Below, in pieces: positions 1 to 12,662 of a stretch of DNA of 64,000 bases. The notes under the pieces are model-generated. The model saw nothing but the letters and a program-made list of their open reading frames with translations. It was not told where the DNA came from and made no database searches. The stretch's first letter is position 1, and every line of letters starts with the position of its first letter. The stretch spans positions 62,001 through 126,000 of the forward strand of contig NW_027017995.1 of the NCBI RefSeq assembly GCF_032854445.1, in the 5' to 3' direction. Both the position numbers and the translations under genes were made by a program. The DNA comes from Liolophura sinensis. Its lineage: Eukaryota > Mollusca > Polyplacophora > Chitonida > Chitonidae.

Positions 1-1651
1 AAAACCACACCATTTGTATATAAAAAAACACAAGGTACTTGATACAATCCGCTGTAAAAAGTACAATTGAACACTGACCCACATCAATAAGGTGCCAAAA
101 GATGCGCAATTGGGCCAGGCATCTCCAGCTGTTGAAAAATTGCAAATTTCCTTGGTTTCCATGGAGTAAGAACCGTTGCTGGGCACGCGATCTTGACATC
201 ATTGATTATTCATTTGTGGCTACAGCCAAAAGTATTGGTCGGAGAGCAACGCGGTTTGCACCATTCGATTTCTCGTCACAAAATACGTCGGATTAGCCTC
301 TTACTAGCAGCATTGGAACAGTTTTTCTACTTTTGGATTTTTGCCTGGTCTTTTTCCGAATTGAAATCGGCTACATTAACTATGTACAATCGCGACTGGT
401 CATTACTATATTCAACTTTTCATTATAAGTTATGTGCCCTTCGGTAGCCCAGACGACGTCAAATCTTTGGGCCAAGCCCATTTAACTCACCCAGCAAATG
501 TCTTACTTCTAAGTCGAAGACAAACTCAATGTCTTTATCTACATGTAGAAAAACCACACCATTTGTTTATAAAAAAAACACAAGGTACTTGATACAGTCT
601 GCTGTAAAAAGTACAATTGAACACTGACCCACATCAATAAGGTGCCAAAAGATGCGCAATTGGGCCAGGCATCTCCAGGTGTTGAAAAATTGCAAATTTC
701 TATGGTTTCCATGGATAAAAGAGCCGTTGCTGGGCACGTGATCTTGACATCATTGATTATTCATTTGTGGCTACAGCCAAAAGTATTGGTCGGAGAGCAA
801 CGCGGTTTGCACCATTCGATTTCTCGTCACAAAATACGTCGGATTAGCCTGTTACCAGCAGCATTGGAACAGTTTTTCTACTTTTGGATTTTTGCCTGGT
901 CTTTTTGCGAATTGAAATCGGCTACATTAACTATGTACAATCGCGACTGGTCATTACTATATTCAACTTTTCATTATAAGTTATGTGCCCTTCGGTAGCC
1001 CAGACGACGTCAAATCTTTGGGCCAAGCCCATTTAACTCACCCAGCAAATGTCTTACTTCTAAGTCGAAGACAAACTCAATGTCTTTATCTACATGTAGA
1101 AAAACCACACCATTTGTATATCACAAAAAACACAAGGTACTTGATACAGTCCGCTGTAAAAAGTACAATTGAACACTGACCCACATCAATAAGGTGCCAA
1201 AAGATGCGCAATTGGGCCAGGCATATCCAGGTGTTGAAAAATTGCAAATTTCTATGGTTTCCATGGATTAAGAGCCGTTGCTGGGCACGTGATCTTGACA
1301 TCATTGATTATTCATTTGTGGCTACAGCCAAAAGTATTGGTCGGAGAGCAACGCGGTTTGCACCATTCGATTTCTCGTCACAAAATACGTCGGATTAGCC
1401 TCTTACCAGCAGCATTGGAACAGTTTTTCCACTTTTGCATTTTTGCCTGGTCTTTTTGCTAATTGAAATCGGCTACATTAACTATGTACAATCGCGACTG
1501 GTCATTACTATATTCAGCATTTCATTATAAGTTATGTGCCCTTCGGTAGCCCAGACGACGTCAAATCTTTGGGCCAAGCCCATTTAACTCACCCAGCAAA
1601 TGTCTCACTTCTAAGTCGAAGACAAACTCAATGTCTTTATCTACATGTAGA
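1..1651. repeat. Monomers 1-3, left edge
   Basis: Monomer 1 (1-549) is class I with the private variant CACGCGATC at 187-195 in place of CACGTGATC, and with TTACTAGCAG at 301. It shares both with monomers 7, 11 and 12. Monomer 2 (550-1100) is class II with CCAGGTGTTG and GGATAAAAG, and resembles the left part of monomer 13. Monomer 3 (1101-1651) has CACAAAAAACAC in place of the plain A-run and ends with TTCAGCATTTC. The order 1-2 parallels 12-13, so the left edge probably continues the HOR family seen just to the right. Confidence 0.85.
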
Positions 1652-3853
1652 AAAACCACACCATTTGTATATCAAAAAAAACACAAGGTACTTGATACAG
1701 TCTGCTGTAAAAAGTACAATTGAAACACTGACCCACATCAATAAGGTGCCAAAAGATGCGCAATTGGGCAAGGCATCTCCAGCTGTTGAAAAATTGCAAA
1801 TTTCTATGGTTTCCATGGATTAAGAGTTGTTGCTGGGCACGTGATCTTGACATCATTGATTATTCATTTGTGGCTACAGCCAAAAGTATTGGTTGGAGAG
1901 CAACGCGGTTTGCACCATTCGATTTTTCGTCACAAAATACGTCGGATTAGCCTCTTACCAGCAGCATTGGAACAGTTTTCCCACTTTTGGATTTTTGCCT
2001 GGTCTTTTTGCGAATTGAAATCGGGTACATTAACTATGTACAATCGCGACTGGTCATTACTATATTCAACTTTTCATGATGAGTTATGTGCCCTTTGGTA
2101 GCCCAGACGACGTCAAATCTTTGGGCCAAGCCCATTTAACTCACCCAACAAATGTCTTACTTCTAAGTCGAAGACAAACTCAATGTCTTTATCTACATGT
2201 AGAAAAACCACACCATTTGTATATAAAAAAAAACACAAGGTACATGACACAGTCCGCTGTAAAAAGTACAATTGAACACTGACCCACATCAATAAGGTGC
2301 CAAAAGATGCGCAATTGGGCCAGGCATCTCCAGCTGTTGAAAAATTGCAAATTTCCTTGGTTTCCATGGAGTAAGAGCCGTTGCTGGGCACGTGATCTTG
2401 ACATCATTGATTATTCACTTGTGGCTACAGCCAAAAGTATTGGTCGGAGAGCAACGCGGTTTGCACCATTCGATTTCTCGTCACAAAATACGTCGGATTA
2501 GCTTCTTTCCAGCAGCATTGGAACAGTTTTCCCACTTTTGCATTTTTGCCTGGTCTTTTTGCGAATTGAAATCGGGTACATTAACTATGTACATTCGCGA
2601 CTGGTCATTACTATATTCAACTTTTCATTATAAGTTATGTGCCCTTCGGTAGCCCAGACGACGTCAAATCTTTGGGCCAAGCCCATTTAACTCACCCAGC
2701 AAATGTCTTACTTCTAAGTCGAAAACAAACTCAATGTCTTTATCTACATGTAGAAAAACCACACCATTTGTATATAAAAAAAACACAAGGTACTTGATAC
2801 AATGCGCTGTAAAAAGTACAATTGAACACTGACCCACATCAATAAGGTGCCAAAGGATGCGCAATTGGGCCAGGCATCTCCAGCTGTTGAAAAATTGCAA
2901 ATTTCCTTGGTTTCCATGGAGTAAGAGCCGTTGCTGGGCACGTGATCTTGACATCATTGATTATTCATTTGTGGCTACAGCCAAAAGTATTGGTCGGAGA
3001 GCAACGCGGTTTGCACCATTCGATTTTTCGTCACAAAATACGTCGGATTAGCCTCTTACCAGCAGTATTGGAACAGTTTTTCCACTTTTGGATTTTTGCC
3101 TGGTCTTTTTGCTAATTGAAATCGGCTACATTAACTATGTACAATCGCGACTGGTCATTACTATATTCAACTTTTCATTATAAGTTATGTGCCCTTCGGT
3201 AGCCCAGACGACGTCAAATCTTTGGGCCAAGCCCATTTAACTCACCCAGCAAATGTCTTACTCCTAAGTCGAAGACAAACTCAATGTCTTTATCTACATG
3301 TAGAAAAACCACACCATTTGTATATAAAAAAACACAAGGTACTTGATACAATCCGCTGTAAAAAGTACAATTGAACACTGACCCACATCAATAAGGTGCC
3401 AAAAGATGCGCAATTGGGCCAGGCATCTCCAGCTGTTGAAAAATTGCAAATTTCCTTGGTTTCCATGGAGTAAGAACCGTTGCTGGGCACGCGATCTTGA
3501 CATCATTGATTATTCATTTGTGGCTACAGCCAAAAGTATTGGTCGGAGAGCAACGCGGTTTGCACCATTCGATTTCTCGTCACAAAATACGTCGGATTAG
3601 CCTCTTACTAGCAGCATTGGAACAGTTTTTCTACTTTTGGATTTTTGCCTGGTCTTTTTGCGAATTGAAATCGGCTACATTAACTATGTACAATCGCGAC
3701 TGGTCATTACTATATTCAACTTTTCATTATAAGTTATGTGCCCTTCGGTAGCCCAGACGACGTCAAATCTTTGGGCCAAGCCCATTTAACTCACCCAGCA
3801 AATGTCTTACTTCTAAGTCGAAGACAAACTCAATGTCTTTATCTACATGTAGA
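1652..3853. repeat. Four-monomer HOR, copy 1 (monomers 4-7)
   Basis: Four successive monomers, each distinguishable. Monomer 4 has TATATCAAAA, AGAGTTGTTG and GGTTGGAGAG. Monomer 5 has CACTTGTGGC, TAGCTTCTTTCC and TACATTCGCG. Monomer 6 has CAATGCGCTG and AGCAGTATTG. Monomer 7 has GTAAGAACCG, CACGCGATC and TTACTAGC. The same four combinations recur in the same order 2200-2201 bp downstream. Copy 1 differs from copy 2 mainly in monomer 4, whose right part reads GCGAATTG and CATGATGAG instead of GCTACTTG and CATTATGAG. Confidence 0.92.
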
Positions 3854-6053
3854 AAAACCACACCATTTGTATATCAAAAAAAACACAAGGTACTTGATAC
3901 AGTCTGCTGTAAAAAGTACAATTGAACACTGACCCACATCAATAAGGTGCCAAAAGATGCGCAATTGGGCAAGGCATCTCCAGCTGTTGAAAAATTGCAA
4001 ATTTCTATGGTTTCCATGGATTAAGAGTTGTTGCTGGGCACGTGATCTTGACATCATTGATTATTCATTTGTGGCTACAGCCAAAAGTATTGGTTGGAGA
4101 GCAACGCGGTTTGCACCATTCGATTTTTCGTCACAAAATACGTCGGATTAGCCTCTTACCAGCAGCATTGGAACAGTTTTCCCACTTTTGCATTTTTGCC
4201 TGGTCTTTTTGCTACTTGAAATCGGGTACATTAACTATGTACAATCGCGACTGGTCATTACTATATTCAACTTTTCATTATGAGTTATGTGCCCTTTGGT
4301 AGCCCAGACGACGTCAAATCTTTGGGCCAAGCCCATTTAACTCACCCAACAAATGTCTTACTTCTAAGTCGAAGACAAACTCAATGTCTTTATCTACATG
4401 TAGAAAAACCACACCATTTGTATATAAAAAAAACACAAGGTACATGACACAGTCCGCTGTAAAAAGTACAATTGAACACTGACCCACATCAATAAGGTGC
4501 CAAAAGATGCGCAATTGGGCCAGGCATCTCCAGCTGTTGAAAAATTGCAAATTTCCTTGGTTTCCATGGAGTAAGAGCCGTTGCTGGGCACGTGATCTTG
4601 ACATCATTGATTATTCACTTGTGGCTACAGCCAAAAGTATTGGTCGGAGAGCAACGCGGTTTGCACCATTCGATTTCTCGTCACAAAATACGTCGGATTA
4701 GCTTCTTTCCAGCAGCATTGGAACAGTTTTCCCACTTTTGCATTTTTGCCTGGTCTTTTTGCGAATTGAAATCGGGTACATTAACTATGTACATTCGCGA
4801 CTGGTCATTACTATATTCAACTTTTCATTATAAGTTATGTGCCCTTCGGTAGCCCAGACGACGTCAAATCTTTGGGCCAAGCCCATTTAACTCACCCAGC
4901 AAATGTCTTACTTCTAAGTCGAAAACAAACTCAATGTCTTTATCTACATGTAGAAAAACCACACCATTTGTATATAAAAAAAACACAAGGTACTTGATAC
5001 AATGCGCTGTAAAAAGTACAATTGAACACTGACCCACATCAATAAGGTGCCAAAGGATGCGCAATTGGGCCAGGCATCTCCAGCTGTTGAAAAATTGCAA
5101 ATTTCCTTGGTTTCCATGGAGTAAGAGCCGTTGCTGGGCACGTGATCTTGACATCATTGATTATTCATTTGTGGCTACAGCCAAAAGTATTGGTCGGAGA
5201 GCAACGCGGTTTGCACCATTCGATTTTTCGTCACAAAATACGTCGGATTAGCCTCTTACCAGCAGTATTGGAACAGTTTTTCCACTTTTGGATTTTTGCC
5301 TGGTCTTTTTGCTAATTGAAATCGGCTACATTAACTATGTACAATCGCGACTGGTCATTACTATATTCAACTTTTCATTATAAGTTATGTGCCCTTCGGT
5401 AGCCCAGACGACGTCAAATCTTTGGGCCAAGCCCATTTAACTCACCCAGCAAATGTCTTACTCCTAAGTCGAAGACAAACTCAATGTCTTTATCTACATG
5501 TAGAAAAACCACACCATTTGTATATAAAAAAACACAAGGTACTTGATACAATCCGCTGTAAAAAGTACAATTGAACACTGACCCACATCAATAAGGTGCC
5601 AAAAGATGCGCAATTGGGCCAGGCATCTCCAGCTGTTGAAAAATTGCAAATTTCCTTGGTTTCCATGGAGTAAGAACCGTTGCTGGGCACGCGATCTTGA
5701 CATCATTGATTATTCATTTGTGGCTACAGCCAAAAGTATTGGTCGGAGAGCAACGCGGTTTGCACCATTAGATTTCTCGTCACAAAATACGTCGGATTAG
5801 CCTCTTACTAGCAGCATTGGAACAGTTTTTCTACTTTTGGATTTTTGCCTGGTCTTTTTGCGAATTGAAATCGGCTACATTAACTATGTACAATCGCGAC
5901 TGGTCATTACTATATTCAACTTTTCATTATAAGTTATGTGCCCTTCGCTGGCCCAGACGACGTCAAATCTTTGGGCCAAGCCCATTTAACTCACCCAGCA
6001 AATGTCTTACTTCTAAGTCGAAGACAAACTCAATGTCTTTATCTACATGTAGA
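3854..6053. repeat. Four-monomer HOR, copy 2 (monomers 8-11)
   Basis: This block repeats monomers 4-7 in order at an offset of 2200-2201 bp and keeps the diagnostic variants of each. The last member, monomer 11, has gained ATTAGATTT at 5767 in place of ATTCGATTT, and CTTCGCTGGCC at 5943. The first of these passes into monomer 12, so it arose before monomer 12 was copied off. Near-identity over 2.2 kb means the duplication is recent compared with the spread among the four monomers. Confidence 0.92.
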
Positions 6054-6602
6054 AAAACCACACCATTTGTTTATAAAAAAACACAAGGTACTTGATACAA
6101 TCCGCTGTAAAAAGTACAATTGAACACTGACCCACATCAATAAGGTGCCAAAAGATGCGCAATTGGGCCAGGCATCTCCAGCTGTTGAAAAATTGCAAAT
6201 TTCCTTGGTTTCCATGGAGTAAGAACCGTTGCTGGGCACGCGATCTTGACATCATTGATTATTCATTTGTGGCTACAGCCAAAAGTATTGGTCGGAGAGC
6301 AACGCGGTTTGCACCATTAGATTTCTCGTCACAAAATACGTCGGATTAGCCTCTTACTAGCAGCATTGGAACAGTTTTTCTACTTTTGGATTTTTGCCTG
6401 GTCTTTTTGCGAATTGAAATCGGCTACATTAACTATGTACAATCGCGACTGGTCATTACTATATTCAACTTTTCATTATAAGTTATGTGCCCTTCGGTAG
6501 CCCAGACGACGTCAAATCTTTGGGCCAAGCCCATTTAACTCACCCAGCAAATGTCTTACTTCTAAGTCGAAGACAAACTCAATGTCTTTATCTACATGTA
6601 GA
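6054..6602. repeat. Monomer 12, single-unit duplicate of monomer 11
   Basis: It carries the same variant set as monomer 11 (AAGAACCG, CACGCGATC, ATTAGATTT, TTACTAGC), with TTTATAAAA at its left instead of TATATAAAA. ATTAGATTT occurs only in these two adjacent units. It is 549 bp long. A one-monomer slip or unequal exchange at the end of HOR copy 2 explains it. Confidence 0.85.
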
Positions 6603-7152
6603 AAAACCACACCATTTGTTTATAAAAAAACACAAGGTACTTGATACAGTCTGCTGTAAAAAGTACAATTGAACACTGACCCACATCAATAAGGTGCCAA
6701 AAGATGCGCAATTGGGCCAGGCATCTCCAGGTGTTGAAAAATTGCAAATTTCTATGGTTTCCATGGATAAAAGAGCCGTTGCTGGGCACGTGATCTTGAC
6801 ATCATTGATTATTCATTTGTGGCTACAGCCAAAAGTATTGGTCGGAGAGCAACGCGGTTTGCACCATTCGATTTTTCGTCACAAAATACGTCGGATTAGC
6901 CTCTTACCAGCAGCATTGGAACAGTTTTCCCACTTTTGGATTTTTGCCTGGTCTTTTTGCTACTTGAAATCGGGTACATTAACTATGTACAATCGCGACT
7001 GGTCATTACTATATTCAACTTTTCATTATAAGTTATGTGCCCTTCGGTAGCCCAGACGACGTCAAATCTTTGGGCCAAGCCCATTTACCTCACCCAGCAA
7101 ATGTCTTACTTCTAAGTCGAAGACAAACTCAATGTCTTTATCTACATGTTGA
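6603..7152. repeat. Monomer 13, hybrid (left like monomer 2, right like monomers 15/23)
   Basis: The left part is class II with CCAGGTGTTG and GGATAAAAG, as in monomer 2. The right part has ATTTTTCGTC, GTTTTCCCAC, GCTACTTG and ATCGGGTAC, as in monomers 15 and 23. The switch lies between about 6777 and 6870. The unit reads as the product of an exchange between two monomer types in register. Confidence 0.75.
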
Positions 7153-7702
7153 AAAACCACACCATTTGTATATAAAAAAAACACAAGGTACTTGATACAA
7201 TCCGCTGTAAAAAGTACAATTGAACACTGACCCACATCAATAAGGTGCCAAAGGATGCGCAATTGGGCCAGGCATCTCCAGCTGTTGAAAAATTGCAAAT
7301 TTCCTTGGTTTCAATGGAGTAAGAGCCGTTGCTGGGCACGTGATCTTGACATCATTGATTATTCATTTGTGGCTACAGCCAAAAGTATTAGTCGGAGAGC
7401 AACGCGGTTTGCACCATTCGATTTCTCGTCACAAAATACGTCGGATTAGCCTCTTACCAGCAGCATTGGAACAGTTTTTCCACTTTTGCATTTTTGCCTG
7501 GTCTTTTTGCTAATTGAAATCGGCTACATTAACTATGTACAATCGCGACTGGTCATTACTATATTCAGCATTTCATTATAAGTTATGTGCCCTTCGGTAG
7601 CCCAGACGACGTCAAATCTTTGGGCCAAGCCCATTTAACTCACCCAGCAAATGTCTCACTTCTAAGTCGAAGACAAACTCAATGTCTTTATCTACATGTA
7701 GA
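7153..7702. repeat. Monomer 14, class I with TTTCAATGG
   Basis: It is preceded by CATTTACCTCACCC and CATGTTG, and carries TTTCAATGG in place of the NcoI-like TTTCCATGG. The same trio marks monomers 20 and 22. The private variant GTATTAGTCGG lies at 7384. The right part has TTTGCATTTT, GCTAATTG and TTCAGCATTTC, as in monomer 3. It therefore links the monomer-3 kind of right end with the TTTCAATGG family expanded at 10.4-12.8 kb. Confidence 0.75.
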
Positions 7703-9356
7703 AAAACCACACCATTTGTATATCAAAAAAAACACAAGGTACTTGATACAGTCTGCTGTAAAAAGTACAATTGAACACTGACCCCACATCAATAAGGTGC
7801 CAAAAGATGCGCAATTGGGCAAGGCATCTCCAGCTGTTGAAAAATTGCAAATTTCTATGGTTTCCATGGATTAAGAGTTGTTGCTGGGCACGTGATCTTG
7901 ACATCATTGATTATTCATTTGTGGCTACAGCCAAAAGTATTGGTTGGAGAGCAACGCGGTTTGCACCATTCGATTTTTCGTCACAAAATACGTCGGATTA
8001 GCCTCTTACCAGCAGCATTGGAACAGTTTTCCCACTTTTGGATTTTTGCCTGGTCTTTTTGCTACTTGAAATCGGGTACATTAACTATGTACAATCGCGA
8101 CTGGTCATTACTATATTCAACTTTTCATGATGAGTTATGTGCCCTTTGGTAGCCCCAGACGACGTCAAATCTTTGGGCCAAGCCCATTTAACTCACCCAA
8201 CAAATGTCTTACTTCTAAGTCGAAGACAAACTCAATGTCTTTATCTACATGTAGAAAAACCACACCATTTGTATATAAAAAAAAACACAAGGTACATGAC
8301 ACAGTCCGCTGTAAAAAGTACAATTGAACACTGACCCACATCAATAAGGTGCCAAAAGATGCGCAATTGGGCCAGGCATCTCCAGCTGTTGAAAAATTGC
8401 AAATTTCCTTGGTTTCCATGGAGTAAAGAGCCGTTGCTGCACGTGATCTTGACATCATTGATTATTCACTTGTGGCTACAGCCAAAAGTATTGGTCGGAG
8501 AGCAACGCGGGTTTGCACCATTCGATTTCTCGTCACAAAATACGTCGGATTAGCTTCTTTCCAGCAGCATTGGAACAGTTTTCCCACTTTTGCATTTTTG
8601 CTGGTCTTTTTGCGAATTGAAATCGGGTACATTAACTATGTACATCGCGACTGGTCATTACTATATTCAACTTTTCATTATAAGTTATGTGCCCTTCGGT
8701 AGCCCAGACGACGTCAAATCTTTGGGGCCAAGCCCATTTAACTCACCCAGCAAATGTCTTACTTCTAAGTCGAAAACAAACTCAATGTCTTTATCTACAT
8801 GTAGAAAAACCACACCATTTGTATATAAAAAAAACACAAGGTACTTGATACAATGCGCTGTAAAAAGTACAATTGAACACTGACCCACATCAATAAGGTG
8901 CCAAAGGATGCGCAATTGGGCCAGGCATCTCCAGCTGTTGAAAAATTGCAAATTTCCTTGGTTTCCATGGAGTAAGAGCCGTTGCTGGGCACGTGATCTT
9001 GACATCATTGATTATTCATTTGTGGCTACAGCCAAAAGTATTGGTCGGAGAGCAACGCGGTTTGCACCATTCGATTTGTCGTCACAAAATACGTCGGATT
9101 AGCCTCTTACCAGCAGCATTGGAACAGTTTTTCTACTTTTGGATTTTTTGCCTGGTCTTTTTGCGAATTGAAATCGGCTACATTAACTATGTACAATCGC
9201 GACTGGTCATTACTATATTCAACTTTTCATTATAACTTATGTGCCCTTCGGTAGCCCAGACGACGTCAAATCTTTGGGCCAAGCCCATTTTACTCACCCA
9301 GGCAATGTCTTACTCCTAAGTCGAAGAAAAACTCAATGTCTTTATCTACATGTAGA
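7703..9356. repeat. Third, partial copy of the four-monomer HOR (monomers 15-17)
   Basis: Monomers 15, 16 and 17 match members 1-3 of the HOR: AGAGTTGTTG with GGTTGGAGAG, then CACTTGTGGC with TAGCTTCTTTCC, then CAATGCGCTG. The fourth member is missing; monomer 18 follows instead. The offset from copy 2 is about 3850 bp (seven monomers), not a multiple of four, because monomers 12-14 intervene. Monomer 17 also departs from members 6 and 10 in its right half (CGATTTGTCG at 9072), so the copy ends inside it. Confidence 0.85.
8140..8720. other. Local patch of single-base indels
   Basis: Compared with monomers 5 and 9, this stretch (mostly monomer 16, 8256-8805) has an extra C in GTAGCCCCAGAC (8150), an extra A in GAGTAAAGAG, missing GG in TTGCTGCACGTG, an extra G in CGCGGGTTTG, a missing C in TTTTGCTGGTC, a missing base in TACATCGCG, and an extra G in TTTGGGGCC. 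Flanking monomers are clean and the two sister copies have none of these. This looks like consensus error more than biology, though relaxed homogenisation cannot be excluded. Confidence 0.7.
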
Positions 9357-10460
9357 AAAACCACACCATTTGTATATAAAAAAAAAACACAAGGTACTTG
9401 ATACAATCCGCTGTAAAAAGTACAATTGAACACTGACCCACATCAATAAGGTGCCAAAAGATGCGCAATTGGGCCAGGCATCTCCAGCTGTTGAAAAATT
9501 GCAAATTTCTATTGTTTCCATGGATTAAGAGCCGTTGCTGGGCACGTGATCTTGACATCATTGATTATTCATTTGTGGCTACAGCGAAAAGTATTGGTCG
9601 GAGAGCAACGTGGTTTGCACCATTCGATTTCTCGTCACAAAATACGTCGGATTAGTCTCTTACCAGCAGTATTGGAACAGTTTTTCCACTTTTGGATTTT
9701 TGCCTGGTCTTTTTGCTAATTGAAATCGGCTACATTAACTATGTACAATCGCGACTGGTCATTACTATATTCAGCATTTCATTATAAGTTATGTGCCCTT
9801 CGGTAGCCCAGACGACGTCAAATCTTTGGGCCAAGCCCATTTAACTCACCCAGCAAATGTCTTACTCCTAAGTCGAAGACAAACTCAATGTCTTTATCTA
9901 CATGTAGAAAAACCACACCATTTGTTTATAAAAAAACACAAGGTACTTGATACAGTCTGCTGTAAAAAAGTACAATTGAACAGTGACCCACATCAATAAG
10001 GTGCCAAAAGATGCGCAATTGGGCCAGGCATCTCCAGCTGTTGAAAAATTGCAAATTTCTATGGTTTCCATGGATAAAAGAGCCGTTGCTGGGCACGTGA
10101 TCTTGACATCATTGATTATTCATTTGTGGCTACAGCCAAAAGTATTGGTCGGAGAGCAACGCGGTTTGCACCATTCGATTTCTCGTCACAAAATACGTCG
10201 GATTAGCCTCTTACCAGCAGCATTGGAACAGTTTTTTCTACTTTTGGATTTTTGCCTGGTCTTTTTGCGAATTGAAATCGGCTACATTAACTATGTACAA
10301 TCGCGACTGGTCATTACTATATTCAACTTTTCATTATAAGTTATGTGCCCTTCGGTAGCCCAGACGACGTCAAATCTTTGGGCCAAGCCCATTTACCTCA
10401 CCCAGCAAATGTCTTACTTCTAAGTCGAAGACAAACTCAATGTCTTTATCTACATGTTGA
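9357..10460. repeat. Monomers 18-19, both 552 bp
   Basis: Monomer 18 has an unusually long run of ten A after TATAT, TTCTATTGTTTCC, and CAACGTGGTTTG, and ends with TTCAGCATTTC. Monomer 19 is class II with GGATAAAAG, has one extra A in CTGTAAAAAAG and one extra T in the GTTTTTTCTAC tract, and the private variant CAGTGACCC at 9982. I see no exact counterpart pair elsewhere in the window. Confidence 0.75.
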
Positions 10461-11561
10461 AAAACCACACCATTTGTATATAAAAAAACACAAGGTACTT
10501 GATACAATCCGCTGTAAAAAGTACAATTGAACACTGACCCACATCAATAAGGTGCCAAAGGATGCGCAATTGGGCCAGGCATCTCCAGCTGTTGAAAAAT
10601 TGCAAATTTCCTTGGTTTCAATGGAGTAAGAGCCGTTGCTGGGCACGTTATCTTGACATCATTGATTATTCATTTGTGGCTACAGCCAAAAGTATTGGTC
10701 GGAGAGCAACGCGGTTTGCACCATTCGATTTCTCGTCACAAAATACGTCGGATTAGCCTCTTACCAGCAGCATTGGAACAGTTTTTCCACTTTTGGATTT
10801 TTGCCTGGTCTTTTTGCTAATTGAAATCGGCTACATTAACTATGTACAATCGCGACTGGTCATTACTATATTCAGCATTTCATTATAAGTTATGTGCCCT
10901 TCGGTAGCCCAGACGACGTCAAATCTTTGGGCCAAGCCCATTTAACTCACCCAGCAAATGTCTCACTTCTAAGTCGAAGACAAACTCAATGTCTTTATCT
11001 ACATGTAGAAAAACCACACCATTTGTATATCAAAAAAAAACACAAGGTACTTGATACAGTCTGCTGTAAAAAGTACAATTCAACACTGACCCACATCAAT
11101 AAGGTGCCAAAAGATGCGCAATTGGGCAAGGCATCTCCAGCTGTTGAAAAATTGCAAATTTCTATGGTTTCCATGGATTAAGAGCCGTTGCTGGGCACGT
11201 GATCTTGACATCATTGATTATTCATTTGTGGCTACAGCCAAAAGTATTGGTTGGAGAGCAACGCGGTTTGCACCATTCGATTTTTCGTCACAAAATACGT
11301 CGGATTAGCCTCTTACCAGCAGCATTGGAACAGTTTTTCTACTTTTGGATTTTTGCCTGGTCTTTTTGCGAATTGAAATCGGCTACATTAACTATGTACA
11401 ATCGCGACTGGTCATTACTATATTCAACTTTTCATTATAAGTTATGTGCCCTTCGGTAGCCCAGACGACGTCAAATCTTTGGGCCAAGCCCATTTACCTC
11501 ACCCAGCAAATGTCTTACTTCTAAGTCGAAGACAAACTCAATGTCTTTATCTACATGTTGA
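10461..11561. repeat. Two-monomer HOR, copy 1 (monomers 20-21)
   Basis: Monomer 20 is the TTTCAATGG type of class I, followed by GCTAATTG and TTCAGCATTTC. Monomer 21 has TATATCAAAA, CAGTCTG, TTGGGCAAGG and GGTTGGAGAG. The pair recurs 1100-1101 bp downstream. Private changes are CACGTTATC at 10645, which destroys the usual CACGTG, and CAATTCAACAC at 11077. Confidence 0.85.
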
Positions 11562-12662
11562 AAAACCACACCATTTGTATATAAAAAAAACACAAGGTAC
11601 TTGATACAATCCGCTGTAAAAAGTACAATTGAACACTGACCCACATCAATAAGGTGCCAAAGGATGCGCAATTGGGCCAGGCATCTCCAGCTGTTGAAAA
11701 ATTGCAAATTTCCTTGGTTTCAATGGAGTAAGAGCCGTTGCTGGGCACGTGATCTTGACATCATTGATTATTCATTTGTGGCTACAGCCAAAAGTATTGG
11801 TCGGAGAGCAACGCGGTTTGCACCATTCGATTTCTCGTCACAAAATACGTCGGATTAGCCTCTTACCAGCAGCATTGGAACAGTTTTTCTACTTTTGGAT
11901 TTTTGCCTGGTCTTTTTGCTAATTGAAATCGGCTACATTAACTATGTACAATCGCGACTGGTCATTACTATATTCAGCATTTCATTATAAGTTATGTGCC
12001 CTTCGGTAGCCCAGACGACGTCAAATCTTTGGGCCAAGCCCATTTAACTCACCCAGCAAATGTCTCACTTCTAAGTCGAAGACAAACTCAATGTCTTTAT
12101 CTACATGTAGAAAAACCACACCATTTGTATATCAAAAAAAACACAAGGTACTTGATACAGTCTGCTGTAAAAAGTACAATTGAACACTGACCCACATCAA
12201 TAAGGTGCCAAAAGATGCGCAATTGGGCAAGGCATCTCCAGCTGTTGAAAAATTGCAAATTTCTATGGTTTCCATGGATTAAGAGCCGTTGCTGGGCACG
12301 TGATCTTGACATCATTGATTATTCATTTGTGGCTACAGCCAAAAGTATTGGTTGGAGAGCAACGCGGTTTGCACCATTCGATTTTTCGTCACAAAATACG
12401 TCGGATTAGCCTCTTACCAGCAGCATTGGAACAGTTTTCCCACTTTTGGATTTTTGCCTGGTCTTTTTGCTACTTGAAATCGGGTACATTAACTATGTAC
12501 AATCGCGACTGGTCATTACTATATTCAACTTTTCATGATGAGTTATGTGCCCTTTGGTAGCCCAGACGACGTCAAATCTTTGGGCCAAGCCCATTTAACT
12601 CACCCAACAAATGTCTTACTTCTAAGTCGAAGACAAACTCAATGTCTTTATCTACATGTAGA
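11562..12662. repeat. Two-monomer HOR, copy 2 (monomers 22-23)
   Basis: Repeats the TTTCAATGG type followed by the TTGGGCAAGG type. The right end of monomer 23 (GCTACTTG, CATGATGAG, CCCTTTGG, CACCCAACA) differs from monomer 21 but equals monomer 15. Copy 2 therefore switches to the HOR of the 1.6-9.3 kb region in its last 250 bp. The next monomer (24) is again a TTTCAATGG unit, so the dimer began a third cycle. Confidence 0.82.
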
